From positions 1 through 39,385 of the forward strand of contig NW_022205156.1 in the NCBI RefSeq assembly GCF_008831285.2: 39,385 nt of DNA. Reading direction: 5' to 3'. Positions 29,607 through 39,385 of this stretch are shown here, piece after piece (within the stretch, counting starts at the first letter, position 1; each line of letters opens with the position of its first letter). Under the pieces are notes generated by a model. The model was not told the origin of the DNA and did no database searches. It was given only the letters and a program-made list of their open reading frames with translations. The DNA comes from Nymphaea colorata (taxonomy: Eukaryota > Streptophyta > Magnoliopsida > Nymphaeales > Nymphaeaceae). Made by a program: the position numbers and the translations under genes.

Positions 29607-30895
29607 TCAAAAAGTAGGCAGCAATATCAGATCATCATAAGGAAACCTCCCCGCTTGAATGCGGTAACTCCAACTAGAAGTAACCTGACATTTACGGATC
29701 AGCTTTAGAAGCTACTGCTCCTGTTGGCAAGGAGTGCCTGGTCTCAAGGGGAAAACTTGGAATTTAGATGAAAAAATCAAGGATAAAAAGTATATTATTG
29801 TCATCTCTTTCTACTTGGAAAGGCCAAGAGTAAAGTTTTTGCCTATTTTGCCAGTTTTTAAATGTTGAAGTCTAGAGATAGCTGATATGTAAGCTCTGGC
29901 TTTATCATCTTTTATATCAATGCGTCCTTGTTCTCTACCTCCAAAGTGAAGAATTCATAAAGATAGGGATAAGCAGAGCATGCAATTCCTCGTCATTCAA
30001 TAGATGAAGCAAGAAAGTAGTCATTTATACTTATTGAAAGTATTCTTTTGTTTTAATTTTCTATTGTACTCAAAATCCAGTTCCAAGAAGCACAAAGGCG
30101 ATTCTGGTTCCTTCTCATCGGTATACTTCTTTTTGTTGATGAGGTACCCTCTTGATTGCTGGCTTGAAGTATCTAGAGGCTTTAATGCATCGTAGATTTG
30201 CTAGACTGAGCACCAATAACTGTCATATTTGAATTTGGCAACATCTAAGATTAAGGCCAAATCCTCTTTGAGTTGTATGCAGCGATGGGCTGAAATGGCC
30301 AATGCCGGTTTGGCCTAAGCTCTTTCGATGAAATTGATAGTTAGGAACAAATTGGACCTTCTGTTGCATGCCAGGATAGAATTTCTGAATAAGGCCAAGC
30401 TGGTCTGCCTGAGGACATCAGTTCGAGGGATTTATTTATTTTCGAGGGGCGAGAAGGCCATAGATTTGGCAAAATTGAGTTGTATAAGTTGATCGAATTC
30501 TTCGAGAGTAAGTCCATCCTTGAGGTTGGCTTATTTCATGTGTTTGATATTAAAATCGTCATACCACCTCCATATTCCTTTCCAATTGTAGCCTGGGTCG
30601 ATTTTGAGTGCATTTAGTATCATGGCCATGGTGGCAGATGCGCAAGTTGAAGGTTAATTTTGTGTGATAAATTGTTGTACTAATCCAAAGAACGCTTCGC
30701 AATTCTTTTCCGCCAGACTTTACTCGAATATTTTCTTGCCTGAATAGGAAAGATCTCACCTTAGTGGCTGTTCAGGGAAATGAGGTGATTGGGTAGAAGC
30801 CTTCGGTAGAAGGATTTATTATTGGGAGGAGGGGAGTTGAAATAGAAATGTACACTCTTTAGCATTTTGGTCTTGGGGGTGAGTGATTGAAGCAT
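29607..30895 (-). CDS. Phytochelatin synthase
   Basis: A gamma-glutamylcysteine dipeptidyl transpeptidase of about 420 aa that makes metal-binding phytochelatins from glutathione. The start [19 protein letters not shown] leads to the conserved [39 protein letters not shown] with the catalytic Cys, [27 protein letters not shown] with the catalytic His, and [16 protein letters not shown] with the catalytic Asp. Both dashes are TAA codons at positions that are Glu in the family. The intron is 30740-30759 (20 nt). Frame joins are needed around the His motif (near 30290) and in the C-terminal half. The variable C-terminal domain ([20 protein letters not shown]) ends [12 protein letters not shown] before TGA at 29607. 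It is divergent from the RAD17-like gene. Confidence 0.87.
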
Positions 30896-31017
30896 GAGGC
30901 GACTTATTATCTTTGCGTTTATTATTTTAATAAATCGAATGACTAAATTTAACTTAATTATATAAAAATAAGGTGCATTAATTCTGTAAAAATATATAAG
31001 TATATTAAAGGAGGCAA

Positions 31018-32978
31018 ATGGACAACCAGAAGGAAAAACTCTACAGGAGCATCATCGAAATTATGGATAGCGAATAATAGCAAGAAGCCGCCTTAAAGAT
31101 TGTATAAAAAAGAAAGGATAAGCTTGTATCGAGTGAGATCAAATCAAAGGCATCGAACCTCATCAATATGAAAAAGGAAAGCGACTGGAGCAATCGCAGT
31201 TGCATCCCCTTGCAAAGAAAAGCGAGGAATAGCATTTAGTTTCAAGATATTTACAACTTTAATGACATATAGGTACTCATTTCAGTCTACATAGATGACC
31301 AACAATTTGAATTAACACCTCCTAAGCCTTAAAAACTTCATCGAATACACGCATAAAAACGTATTGTTCGTATTTGGACCCTCAGGGTGTGGAAAAACTC
31401 TACTGACTCTTTCCACCTTGAATAAAAATGGGATTGAATACGAATTTGTGCAATAAAAAGTGGAGGAAAATGACTTTGGAGACAACGTATACGAAGATAC
31501 GATCGACATGCTCTATAGAATATTTCCTTCAGGGATAAAATTAGACAAAAGATATACATCTTGAAAGATTTTCCAATCTCATCGATGAAATGCCAACAAA
31601 CTACTCCCTAAAATACAAGATTTTCAAATAAAACGTCTTCGAGTTAATCTCGAACATCAGCAACCGCAACAAATATATCTTCTTGCTAAACTCTTAGATC
31701 TATAGCAGTTACTACCTCCTCAGCTAGGCTTCAGAAAGCAAGGGAATCCATCATCTTAAAAACGTGAGTGTGATAAAAATGGAGCCCTATGGACCAAGAG
31801 ACATGAAGAAAGTTATTGGCCGTTTCATAAACAGGTATCCAGAGTACTCTACCGTCACTAACCAGCCTAAGATGCTTGACTAGATCATCACCGAAGCAAA
31901 CGGAGATGCAAGAAAGGCACTCAACATCATATACTATCGAAAAATTAGAGAAATAGGACGCTTGAATCCCAATAAAAACACTACAGCCAGCGGAAGGATC
32001 AAGTTTTATGATGAATACAGCAAAAATGGGAAAGAAACATCAAGTAAGAAGAGGAGTTAGCTTGGCACACATTTCCACACTGCATTATCATCAAGCTAAT
32101 AATCAAAATAAGAGTAAAAAGTGGGATATTCCATGCACTAGGAAAGCTACTCTATGGAAAACGCTACAACATCTACTACAATCCCAACGACAAAAAGAAC
32201 AAGAAGAATAACAGCATCTCTATGATATACACCTAAGAAGAAATAGAGAAATTTAACCCAAATTTTACTTCAAACCAGTAGAGCTCCTCTAGAAATCACA
32301 CATGAACATCAACGTCTGCACAGAGTAATCATAATATTACATAGCTTACTCGAAGAAAACTTCTTGAATAGGTATGGAAAGGTGAAGGACATCCGCAACA
32401 TGTATGGTATCTTTAGGTACTATGATTCCTACCTGTAAGATACTCTGAACAAGTTCGAAGTCAAGGAGCAGATGATGTAGCATCTCAAAGAGCTCCTCAC
32501 TTGGGGGATCATTGTATACAACAAGAACAGTGTAAAAGACAATAGTTTTTTCTGTATTCAAAGATCGAAAAATAACATCTACCAAAAGATAATGAAGAAA
32601 AAGGACGAACTAATAAAGACTTACTATCTTCGATACCAGAGTGCATTCACAATCCATAAATACAACAAGAAGGACATCATCCAGTATGGATACCTCCTCA
32701 GGACAAACAATTATCAAATCGCTTCAGCCTATTCCCTTTTTCAGCAAAAACTCATCGAGATCATCTTTGATAACGGAAAGAAATCGAACAGTATCATCGG
32801 AGGAAGCATAGAGAAGGGAGTGAGTGTGATCCAGGACGAGTAATAGGAGATTGGAAGCTAGAATTGCAACAAATTGAATAAGATAGCAGAAATGCTGAAC
32901 TTCTAACTAAGACATCAGGAGAAGATATTCGAGATGGCTCTTGAAGGCAGTGATGAGTCTGATATTGATTCTGATTGA
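31018..32978 (+). CDS. RAD17-like checkpoint clamp loader
   Basis: An AAA+ protein of about 640 aa. In eukaryotes RAD17 with RFC2-5 loads the 9-1-1 clamp at damaged DNA. Walker A is VFGPSGCGKT, preceded by LSLKNFIEYTHKNVLF. Further on come NRNKYIFLLNS-E, MEPYGPRDMKKVIGRFINRY, EANGDARKALNIIYY (sensor 2-like GDxRxAxN), and KSGIFHALGKLLYGKRYNIY, the RAD17-specific FHALGK...YxKR block. Then ENFLNRYGKVKDIRNMYGIF follows, and an acidic end SDESDIDSD. The intron is 31273-31294 (22 nt). TAR codons are very frequent (over 20). One or more frame joins are needed near 31560 and 32040-32100. A Walker B acidic pair is probable in ILKDFPNLIDEM. Confidence 0.78.
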
Positions 32979-33106
32979 CCTTTACCAATGGTAATTCATC
33001 CACCATTAAATTAATAAGCTTTCAATTGTATTTTCAAATAAATTGGCTATACTTTAATCAAATGTATTCAAGATGGTGATGCAGCACAGTTATTATTTGA
33101 TTTTAA

Positions 33107-34236
33107 ATGAATAAATAAAAAGTTGGCCAGACCCAATCCAAGAAAAAATAAAGCAAGCCTGATAGAACAGAACAATAGGTCCAATCTTTTACAACAGACA
33201 GTTACGAGCAGACGAGAGGAGGCCTTTACCCTCGCATCTCCACCTAAAAAATCAAATCAAACCCCTCCTTCTCACTCGACAAGATAAGCACACGCACTAT
33301 CGAAATCGCCAAGACCAGCCTCATCCCGACTCCAAAAGAAGTAATCAATCAAATTGCCACCCATCAGGGGCGCAGTTAATAATCCATAAAATCTAGAAAA
33401 CGAATAGGCTTCAGCCAAAGATAAAATCAAGGCGAACGAAGAGCCGAAAGTACATTACCAGAGCAATTTATACCGATGCCTGAAGAAACACGAGACAACT
33501 TACCTCATGAATTTATACCGGCAGCATTTTTACCAATGTGTGGAGGTACTCAGGTTCGGAAGGTCCATCAAAGTGCCAACTCCAAGGAAGGAAATCAAAC
33601 TGGCTCGAAAAAATCCCAACTTCAAGACGGTCTTCCTGGATATGGACGAAACTCTTGTGCACTGCGACTAAACATCGAATGTCTATACAGTTAAACTGAA
33701 TTTTCCCCTCGAAAGAGGCGGAGTCTTAGCCGTACGCTTTCCATGATGTAGGCTGGAGTCAGAATTCGACCCTTCTGCAAGGAATTCCTCGACAACTTTC
33801 CCAGTTTGCTGAAATCATCATCTTTACAGCCAGCAGTGCCTCCTATGCTGATGTTGTGCTGGACTACCTTGACCCAGAAAAGAAACTCATCTCGCATCGG
33901 CTCTATAGGCAGCATTGCACCTTGGAAAAGGGATATTTCCTAAAGGATTTGCGAGTGGTCAATAGGAGGCTGGAAGACTCAGTCTTAGTGGATAACTCTC
34001 CCTACTGCCACATATTGCAGCCTGAGAACGCCATCCCTATCGTTCCTTTTTACCACTTCGCCAAGGACAGAGAGCTGGAAACTTTGTTGGAGTTTTTGAA
34101 GAGCGTCACTGCTGCAGCTGATACGAGGACTGTCATTGCGCAGACATACTTCTGGGATAGATATATCAAAGAGCCTGGAGATCCCCGCAAACTCTTCTTC
34201 AAGTATTACCAAAAGGAAAAGGATCCAAAGGAATGA
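33107..34236 (+). CDS. CTD small phosphatase-like (SCP/FCP1 family)
   Basis: A HAD-superfamily serine phosphatase of about 360 aa. After a Lys/Ser-rich N-terminal third (MNK-E-KVGQTQSKKK) comes KNPNFKTVFLDMDETLVHCD with the DxDxT nucleophile motif. RIRPFCKEFLDNF, AEIIIFTASSASYADVVLDY, HRLYRQHCTLEKGYFLKDLR and SVLVDNSPYCHILQPENAIP with the metal-binding DNSP follow, and the gene ends at TGA 34234. Introns are 33375-33396 (22 nt) and 33732-33751 (20 nt); both restore the frame exactly. One T is missing near 33797. The TAA after HCD fits Glu. SCP enzymes act on the RNA polymerase II tail or SMAD-like substrates; the substrate here is unknown. Confidence 0.86.
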
Positions 34237-34679
34237 ACAGATGTGATCTCTTCTGATTTTTTTATTTCGATAAATATCAAATGAGAATGCAAATTTTTTG
34301 AATAGATAAAGATATGCTGTATCTGGTAGTTTTTTCTTTAATCTTTTGCTTAAACTGCGGATTAACTACTAATTGTTCATAAAACTCTGTTGATTTTAAT
34401 TATACATAAAAAACTAGCCTGAAGACTAATGTCAAGTTCAACCGAAAGCATACGTGGGTGATATTATCCATTCTTCATTTGTATTTCAAGAGAAAAACCT
34501 AAAAAAAGCTTGTTTTCATCACAGGTGATAGATATATCCAATAAGACAGATCTTTTAATTGTATTTAATTTTAATGCTAGATTTAGACAATTCTTCGGAA
34601 TATCCTATATTCATCTCCAGCATTCAATGACGGTGATTTCATAATATTTAAAATTCTTCAACGGAATGTAGAAATAATC
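34237..34679. other. Intergenic, no gene seen
   Basis: AT-rich region between two plus-strand genes, holding a 3' untranslated region and the promoter of the POC1-like gene. No repeat or RNA gene was found. Confidence 0.4.
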
Positions 34680-35706
34680 ATGGCTGTTGCAGTCCCTTCC
34701 CGCAAAAAAATAGATCTCTTCGATTACCTTTAGTCACGACCTGTAAGTCTCTTCCCTATTCCAGCAAGTACATCGCTTCATGCGGCGCGATGATTATATC
34801 AATCTCTGGAACATCAATAATCCCAAACGCAATCTCACACTCGATGGACACACCAAAAAGATATCATGCGTTGCCTTCTCACCCAATGAGAATGTGATCG
34901 CCAGTGCATCCCACGATAACACCGTTAGACTTTGGTACCCCGGAACAAATATCAAAACAAAATCATCAAGGGACACACAGGAGCAGTCAAATCCGTATGC
35001 TTCTTCAATGATGGAAAACTGTCCTTTCTGCCAGCGATGATAAAAGCATCAAAATGTGGGATATTGATACACAAAAATTAAAGGTTCATTCTTAGGTCAT
35101 AACAACTGGGTCAATAGCGCACAAGTCAATGCAGATATGTCTCTGGTGTGCTCGGGAGGAGAAGATAAGAAGCTTTGATTTGGGATGTCGAGAAGAAGAA
35201 ATAGGTGCAAAAGTATGACTGCTTTGAAGGGTCTATCACTAATACTAGTTTCCATCCCACCGACCAATACGTTATGGCCAGTACAAACAACAAAACCATC
35301 AGCATGTTCGATCTCAGAACCGAAGAAATCGTCCAGCATTACTAGGCCCACCATGCCTCTGTCAACTCCTTCTCAGTGCATCCTAAGGAACCCACATGAT
35401 CTCAGTCTCAACCAACAGCGAGATAAAAGTAGTTTTTCTTCGATTTAGGTCTGGGATCTGATCAAGGGAACCTTGGCCTACAGTATGTATGGTCACAATG
35501 GCGCCATCAATGCTTGTGCTTTTTCTAAAAAAGGAGATTTCTTTGCAACTGGCGGTCTCGACTGCAATCTTCTATTATGGAAGAGCGCTTTCAGCGAGGA
35601 AAAAGGCGAATCAATCAAGGACAAGGGCTTATGCCAAAGTGGGCACCGGGTGGACCAGAGGACGGTTCCAAAGTTGGAATAGTGCATGAAAAGAGAAGCA
35701 GGGTGA
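34680..35706 (+). CDS. POC1-like centriolar WD40 protein
   Basis: A WD40 propeller of about 335 aa resembling POC1, a basal body component needed for centriole stability. Blades in order: KYIASCGADDYINLWNI, GHTKKISCVAFSPNENVIAS with ASHDNTVRLW, GHTGAVKSVCFFNDGKLSFS with DDKSIKMWDI, GHNNWVNSAQVNADMSLVCS, FHPTDQYVMASTNNKTISMF with DLRTEEIVQHY-E-AHHASVNS, and GHNGAINACAFSKKGDFFAT with GGLDCNLLLW. The QHYxxH and GG.D..V.LWKS features match POC1. The first exon MAVAVPSRKKIDLFDYL is probably followed by a 22-nt intron at about 34743-34764. Five or six single missing bases, mostly in T runs, are assumed. The C-terminal coiled coil typical of POC1 is not evident. Centrin on the same chromosome belongs to the same organelle. 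Confidence 0.78.
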
Positions 35707-35770
35707 CTCCAACAGTGACGGGGCATTTTTTGATAATGATTTTTAAGATTTGATGATGATGAATAAAAAA

Positions 35771-35841
35771 GCCGATAGTGGGAGTCGAACCCACGACCTT
35801 TTACTTACAAGGCAAATGCTCTACCACTAAGCTATACCGGC
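35771..35841 (-). tRNA. tRNA-Thr (anticodon UGU)
   Basis: A 71-nt cloverleaf on the minus strand. The acceptor stem GCCGGTA pairs with TATCGGC (one G-U), the D arm has AGTGGTAGA, the anticodon loop CTTGTAA gives UGU, and the T arm is GTGGG-TTCGACT-CCCAC. There is no intron. A run of A on the plus strand just before 35771 is the T-run terminator for RNA polymerase III. CCA is not encoded, as usual in eukaryotes. Confidence 0.96.
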
Positions 35842-36038
35842 TATGGTACTCACTCCCGCCCACGCCACATCAAATGCAAACGCAGAAGAATTTGCATTAC
35901 AATGGAAGAATGACTTTCGTCATCAAATGCTCTGTTATACGAAAAGATAAAATGAAACTAGGTTGTGAGGTTGCTTATGTCCTTTATGAGTAAGTTTTTT
36001 TGGAGAGTAAAAAGAAGGCATTTGAAAATGTATAAATA

Positions 36039-37919
36039 TCAATATTTGAAGATATGGACGTTTAATAGCTGCGTTTCAAGAAAGGCATTGAAGAAAGGAT
36101 CTCTGCTCTTGTTGTTATACTTCTCCTTTATCTTTTTGAAGATCTACTGGTTGAGATCTTCCTCCTCCACGTTATTTTGGATGAGTTACGTTCTGATCTA
36201 ATTGATTTCGTTATCGTTTGGCAGCAGTTTGAAGATATCATTGAGCATGTAGTTGTGAACCTCGTCGATTATCTACTTGGCAAGTTCGCTGTTGTTGGCA
36301 TAGTTGAATTCTGTCAGTTCCTTCTTTGAAATGAAGTTTAGAAGAGAAAGTGAGGTCTTTGGATAGTTTCTTTGCATTTTTTTGAACTTAGACAAAAGTT
36401 TATCCCTCAATTTGGGTGATTTGTTATTGAGAAGCTTTTTCTTGTTGTCGTCGCATATGATCTATATTCCCATCGGTTCGAAAAATACGTAACGTTCTTA
36501 TATTTCTTGTGAAGCTTATTTGTAAGGATCTCTTATTTGGATTTGTTATACCCATAAACGATAGGAAAAGGAGCATTTAGGTATTACTCTTGATCTGGAA
36601 TCAAATTGACTACAGGATATGGGTATTAGAAGGCCTCATTAGACCTTAGTGAACAGAAATATGGCATAGGTCAAAATGGTCTTATTTTAGCAGACAAACA
36701 CCATCTTCTACTACAAGATCATGAGAGTGAGCACCTCTAAGAAGACATCCAAAGTGAAGAGCGAAAGTACTGGAAATGCCCAATCTTGAGCCAAATAGGA
36801 TTAGCAGGTCTACTTATTCAATTCTAGGTATATCTTGTTGTTGGGTCCCAGCGTAAAATCGATGAGTTTGCTTAAAATTATCTATTTTTAGTTTCCCTAC
36901 TGCATCAAATCCTCCAGCATGCACTTCATCATCTTCCCGTGGGCTTTGCTATCGATTAACGTTAGATCTTACCCTCCTTCTTTGTATTTTATGTATCTTT
37001 AAACCTTTACAGAATAAAACAAGGCTTTGAGTAGCTACTAGAAGAAGGTGAAGAAGGGATAATAGAGAAGATGGTATATGCTCTTTGGGTGACAGCGATC
37101 TTTAGGTCCTCTATTCTGGCAAGTTAAACCTCTTTAAACTTGACAGTCCTTTCGCTTTTTTTTCTTTATAATCTATTCTCGATTTCTAAAAAGGTTAATT
37201 TTTATTGCTGACGACTGTAAAATCTTCGAGGATGATGCATATGGCATAGACTCTTCTTTCCGGGTTGAGGAGGTTAATAACCATTTCATATTACTTTTGA
37301 CATTATTCTTCGATCACTGGCTTAAACTTCTTTTTTTAGAAGGAAGTTGGCTCGAAGGTCAGGATGAAACTTCGCAATTTTTACTTAGAAATGTTGATAA
37401 TATCCATGCTCTTTTCAAATGCCTACTTCCCGGAGTAATATTCTATTGTGGTTCCCGAAGGAAAGACCAATTTTGACGTGTGCTACAACACTTGTGAAAC
37501 ATTCTCATTGCAGAAGACGGTCGTACCTTAAAACTTCTCATTGGCATTCCATTCTTGATGCTATCCTCTTGGAGGCCGTAGATGGCGAATTCTTTGATGA
37601 GAGAATAAATATTTTTTTCGTCGATGGAATGATTGGAGTGGTTTGAATGGTTAATTTCTATTTCCTTGACGGAGTTTGGCAGCGTGCCCTTGAAAGATTT
37701 GATCTCTTCGATGATGTTATAGATGTCTTGCTGCTTATTCTTGCCGAAGAGGTGCTTATTGTCCTTCATGTATTTTGTTAGCTTAGACTAGAGCTCCTTC
37801 GCCTTCTTCTCGTAGAAGATTCGAGTTCTTTTTTATTTTTCGTACAGCTTTTTGAAGTCAACCTCGTCCTCTATCTCCGGGATGTTGAATACTGAGGTCA
37901 AATTTTGGACAGACTTCAT
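36039..37919 (-). CDS. Large hydrophilic protein, unknown
   Basis: A gene of up to about 620 codons reconstructed with TAR as Glu. It starts MKSVQNLTSVFNIPEIEDEV at 37919 and continues as helix-rich sequence (KYMKDNKHLFGKNKQQDIYN) with a small repeat NHSNHSNHS. Further on it has KLVFPSGTTIEYYSGK, a hydrophobic part near 37080 (TIFSIIPFFTFFYQLL) and LTLIDSKAHGKMMKCMLEDL. The C-terminal region contains LLNNKSPKLRDKLLSKFKKM, NSELAKEIIDEVHNYMLNDI and IQNNVEEEDLNQEIFKKIKE, closing with TGA at 36039. Several frame joins, some possibly 20-nt introns such as the GTACGACC..GAG segment near 37515, are unresolved. No family recognised. The whole might be two genes. Confidence 0.5.
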
Positions 37920-37969
37920 GCGCAATGACAAAGCGATATTATTATTATAAACTATTCTTATCCAGAGAA

Positions 37970-38970
37970 TCACTATATAAACTTCCCTCTTGCCTACTAC
38001 TTGCAATCGCTTGCACCCTGCCCAGTACCCTCACGGGAAGTTTTAGCCATTTAGATAGCGGGTTTGGGCTTTGCGAGGTCCATGAGTTGCTGGATAGTGT
38101 AGATCTCTTTCTTAAGGGGGATTAAAAGCTGTCCGTGGGCATGATCGTCGTCACTTTAATTGCTATAGCTTTAGTTCTCGTCTACCATCCTGCCGGAGTG
38201 GCTAGTTTGACGTTTAAGTAGCTGTGGAACGGACGAATCTTCAAGCTTTGCTGGCTCTTTACTAGGATGATTCTCCTCTTTACTTTTGGCCAAACCTGAC
38301 TTATTTTTATCGGTCTCCTCACTCTCCTTGGGTTTGTTGTTCTTGTCCTTTTTGATCTGTTTGGATTTGACGTTTTTGGAGTCTGTATAGTGAAATAGTT
38401 ACTTTTTTTGATATTATCTTTGCGGATGATAATAAAGGGATCATCAGGCCTTGGTTCTATAAAAAATTTCAAAGGTATTTCTTCATCATTGGGTTCCGAT
38501 TATACCCTTTATAATTTGAGTGAGTTTATTTCCTCATCAATTTTATCAGATTTGAGATTAGATTCCTGTATTTTTTGGCGGTATTAATACTCATTGGGTA
38601 AATGCGTCTAATAAAGCGGAGCCTCATTGGGATCATAATATCCGTAGGGCATTTCCATTTTATTGCCGCCCTCCAAGAGTGAGTAATTGATATTTTTTTA
38701 TTTCTTGAGCAGCTTGAGGCACTTCCTCTGGTGGTGTATGGGGGTGGAGTCTGCATTTTCGGTTTCTGGGTGAGATCTTTTCTCCTTCCTATCCTTTTTT
38801 TATTTGAATTTCTTGAAGGCGCTGGAGGACTTCCTCCAGAAGGTGAAGTCGGGTAGTTCGTCGTGCTTGGAGGGTGTAAGGGTAAAGTATGTGGGGATAA
38901 AGATGTTTTGATCCTCGAGATTCTGCTTGCTGCTGATGATAGGAATGATAATTTGGTTGGCTAGGGACAT
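37970..38970 (-). CDS. Lys/Glu-rich protein, unknown
   Basis: An unbroken gene of about 326 codons after removal of the 20-nt intron at 38383-38402, with some dozen TAR codons. It starts MSLANQIIIPIISSKQNLED and includes FTFWRKSSSAFKKFKEKKDR, MEMPYGYYDPNEAPLYETHL and FFIEPRPDDPFIIIRKDNIK. A long charged linker (KSKQIKKDKNNKPKESEETD) follows, and it ends KKEIYTIQQLMDLAKPKPAI-EMAKTS...KFIE. DDPFIIIRKDN faintly recalls the DPYVCFRRRE motif of enhancer-of-polycomb proteins, which is too weak to name it. Nuclear and disordered is the best description. It lies 50 bp upstream of the next minus-strand gene. Confidence 0.6.
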
Positions 38971-39300
38971 TCAATATAATTAATATTCAATAGACATTTT
39001 ATTTTTAATTTATTTAAAATAATCCAACCAGGTTCAACTTTCTTTTTCTTCCCCCAGCAGAAACCTAAAAGGATCTTGGAGGAAAAATAGGGAAAGGAAA
39101 AATAGGAGATAAGGGAGAGGGGGTGCGGGAATGGAAGGATGTGACGCTAGGGGTGAAAGTTGATGGGATTGGATGATCATTATTTTTCAGTTAAGATAGT
39201 TTTTATTGATGTTAATTTATATTGAAGTTGTTCAAACATATTAATTGATGTGCGGTGTTGGTTTCTTTCATATTTTGGAATAAAATCATAGAACTATGAT
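38971..39300. other. Right subtelomeric spacer
   Basis: Contains a purine-rich tract near 39080-39160 with runs of G and A (GGGAGAGGGGGTGCGGG). It presumably holds the promoter of the minus-strand gene at 38970. No gene was seen. Confidence 0.5.
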
Positions 39301-39385
39301 GGGGTTGGGGTTGGGGTTGGGGTTGGGGTTGGGGTTGGGGTTGGGGTTGGGGTTGGGGTTGGGGTTGGGGTTGGGTTGGGGTTGG
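39301..39385. repeat. Right telomere, GGGGTT repeats
   Basis: GGGGTT units run from 39301 to the last base, the complement of the left end. One unit near 39371-39375 is GGGTT, short by one G, either a telomerase slip or a reading error. Confidence 0.97.

Noticed and set aside
1-39385. CRISPR arrays, bacterial operons, insertion sequences, viral genes
   Set aside because: None seen. The telomeres, code, introns and gene set are those of a ciliate macronucleus.

Overview
This window is a complete, short ciliate macronuclear chromosome. It opens with CCCCAA telomere repeats, closes with GGGGTT repeats, and carries about two dozen closely packed genes between them. Only TGA closes reading frames. 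TAA and TAG occur throughout the genes as sense codons, so a standard-code reading breaks nearly every gene. Where a TAR codon falls on a strongly conserved position, the family expects glutamate: the third zinc ligand of the M16 peptidase, the Glu of the GKVE motif in the pyrophosphatase-like gene, FID-E-AR in the dual-specificity phosphatase, and TQ-N-E-P in phytochelatin synthase. This is the peritrich nuclear code (UAA/UAG = Glu) rather than the Tetrahymena/Paramecium code (Gln), so a peritrich such as a Vorticella, Carchesium or Epistylis relative is the best guess. Introns are tiny: most are exactly 20 nt, a few 17-24 nt, all GT..AG.

Layout, left to right: a broken subtelomeric P-loop NTPase gene; a bacterial-looking 3-hydroxybutyrate dehydrogenase (SDR) with no introns and no reassigned codons; a head-to-head Rab GTPase/centrin pair; a small one-TM protein; a membrane pyrophosphatase homologue whose catalytic aspartates are mostly replaced by glutamate; a dual-specificity phosphatase; an unknown basic protein; a Dbf4-type zinc-finger protein; an RBBP4/7-type WD40 histone chaperone; an SLC22-like transporter; and a small Cys-rich protein.

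The middle (14.36-21.33 kb) is a recent 3.4-kb tandem duplication. Each unit holds two related unknown genes of about 112 aa (called A and B here) and the 5' part of a mitochondrial processing peptidase beta-like gene. Only the second copy continues into a full peptidase gene. The first is truncated and has lost a zinc-ligand His. A and B themselves descend from an older duplication.

The right half holds a pair of dual-acylated (MG-C) paralogues, a multi-TM protein, a pair of equal-length coiled-coil paralogues, a sestrin, two unknown small or medium proteins, a phytochelatin synthase, a RAD17-like clamp loader, a CTD-type phosphatase, a POC1-like centriolar WD40 protein, tRNA-Thr(TGU), and two unknown genes before the right telomere.

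Two themes recur. Local tandem duplication has produced three separate paralogue sets. Many genes also need one missing base, usually in a homopolymer, to join their frames; I read this mostly as sequencing or assembly error, although the left subtelomeric gene is broken often enough to be a pseudogene. Recurring functional groups are basal body/centriole (centrin, POC1), DNA-replication checkpoint and chromatin (RAD17, Dbf4-type protein, RBBP4-like) and stress or metal response (sestrin, phytochelatin synthase).
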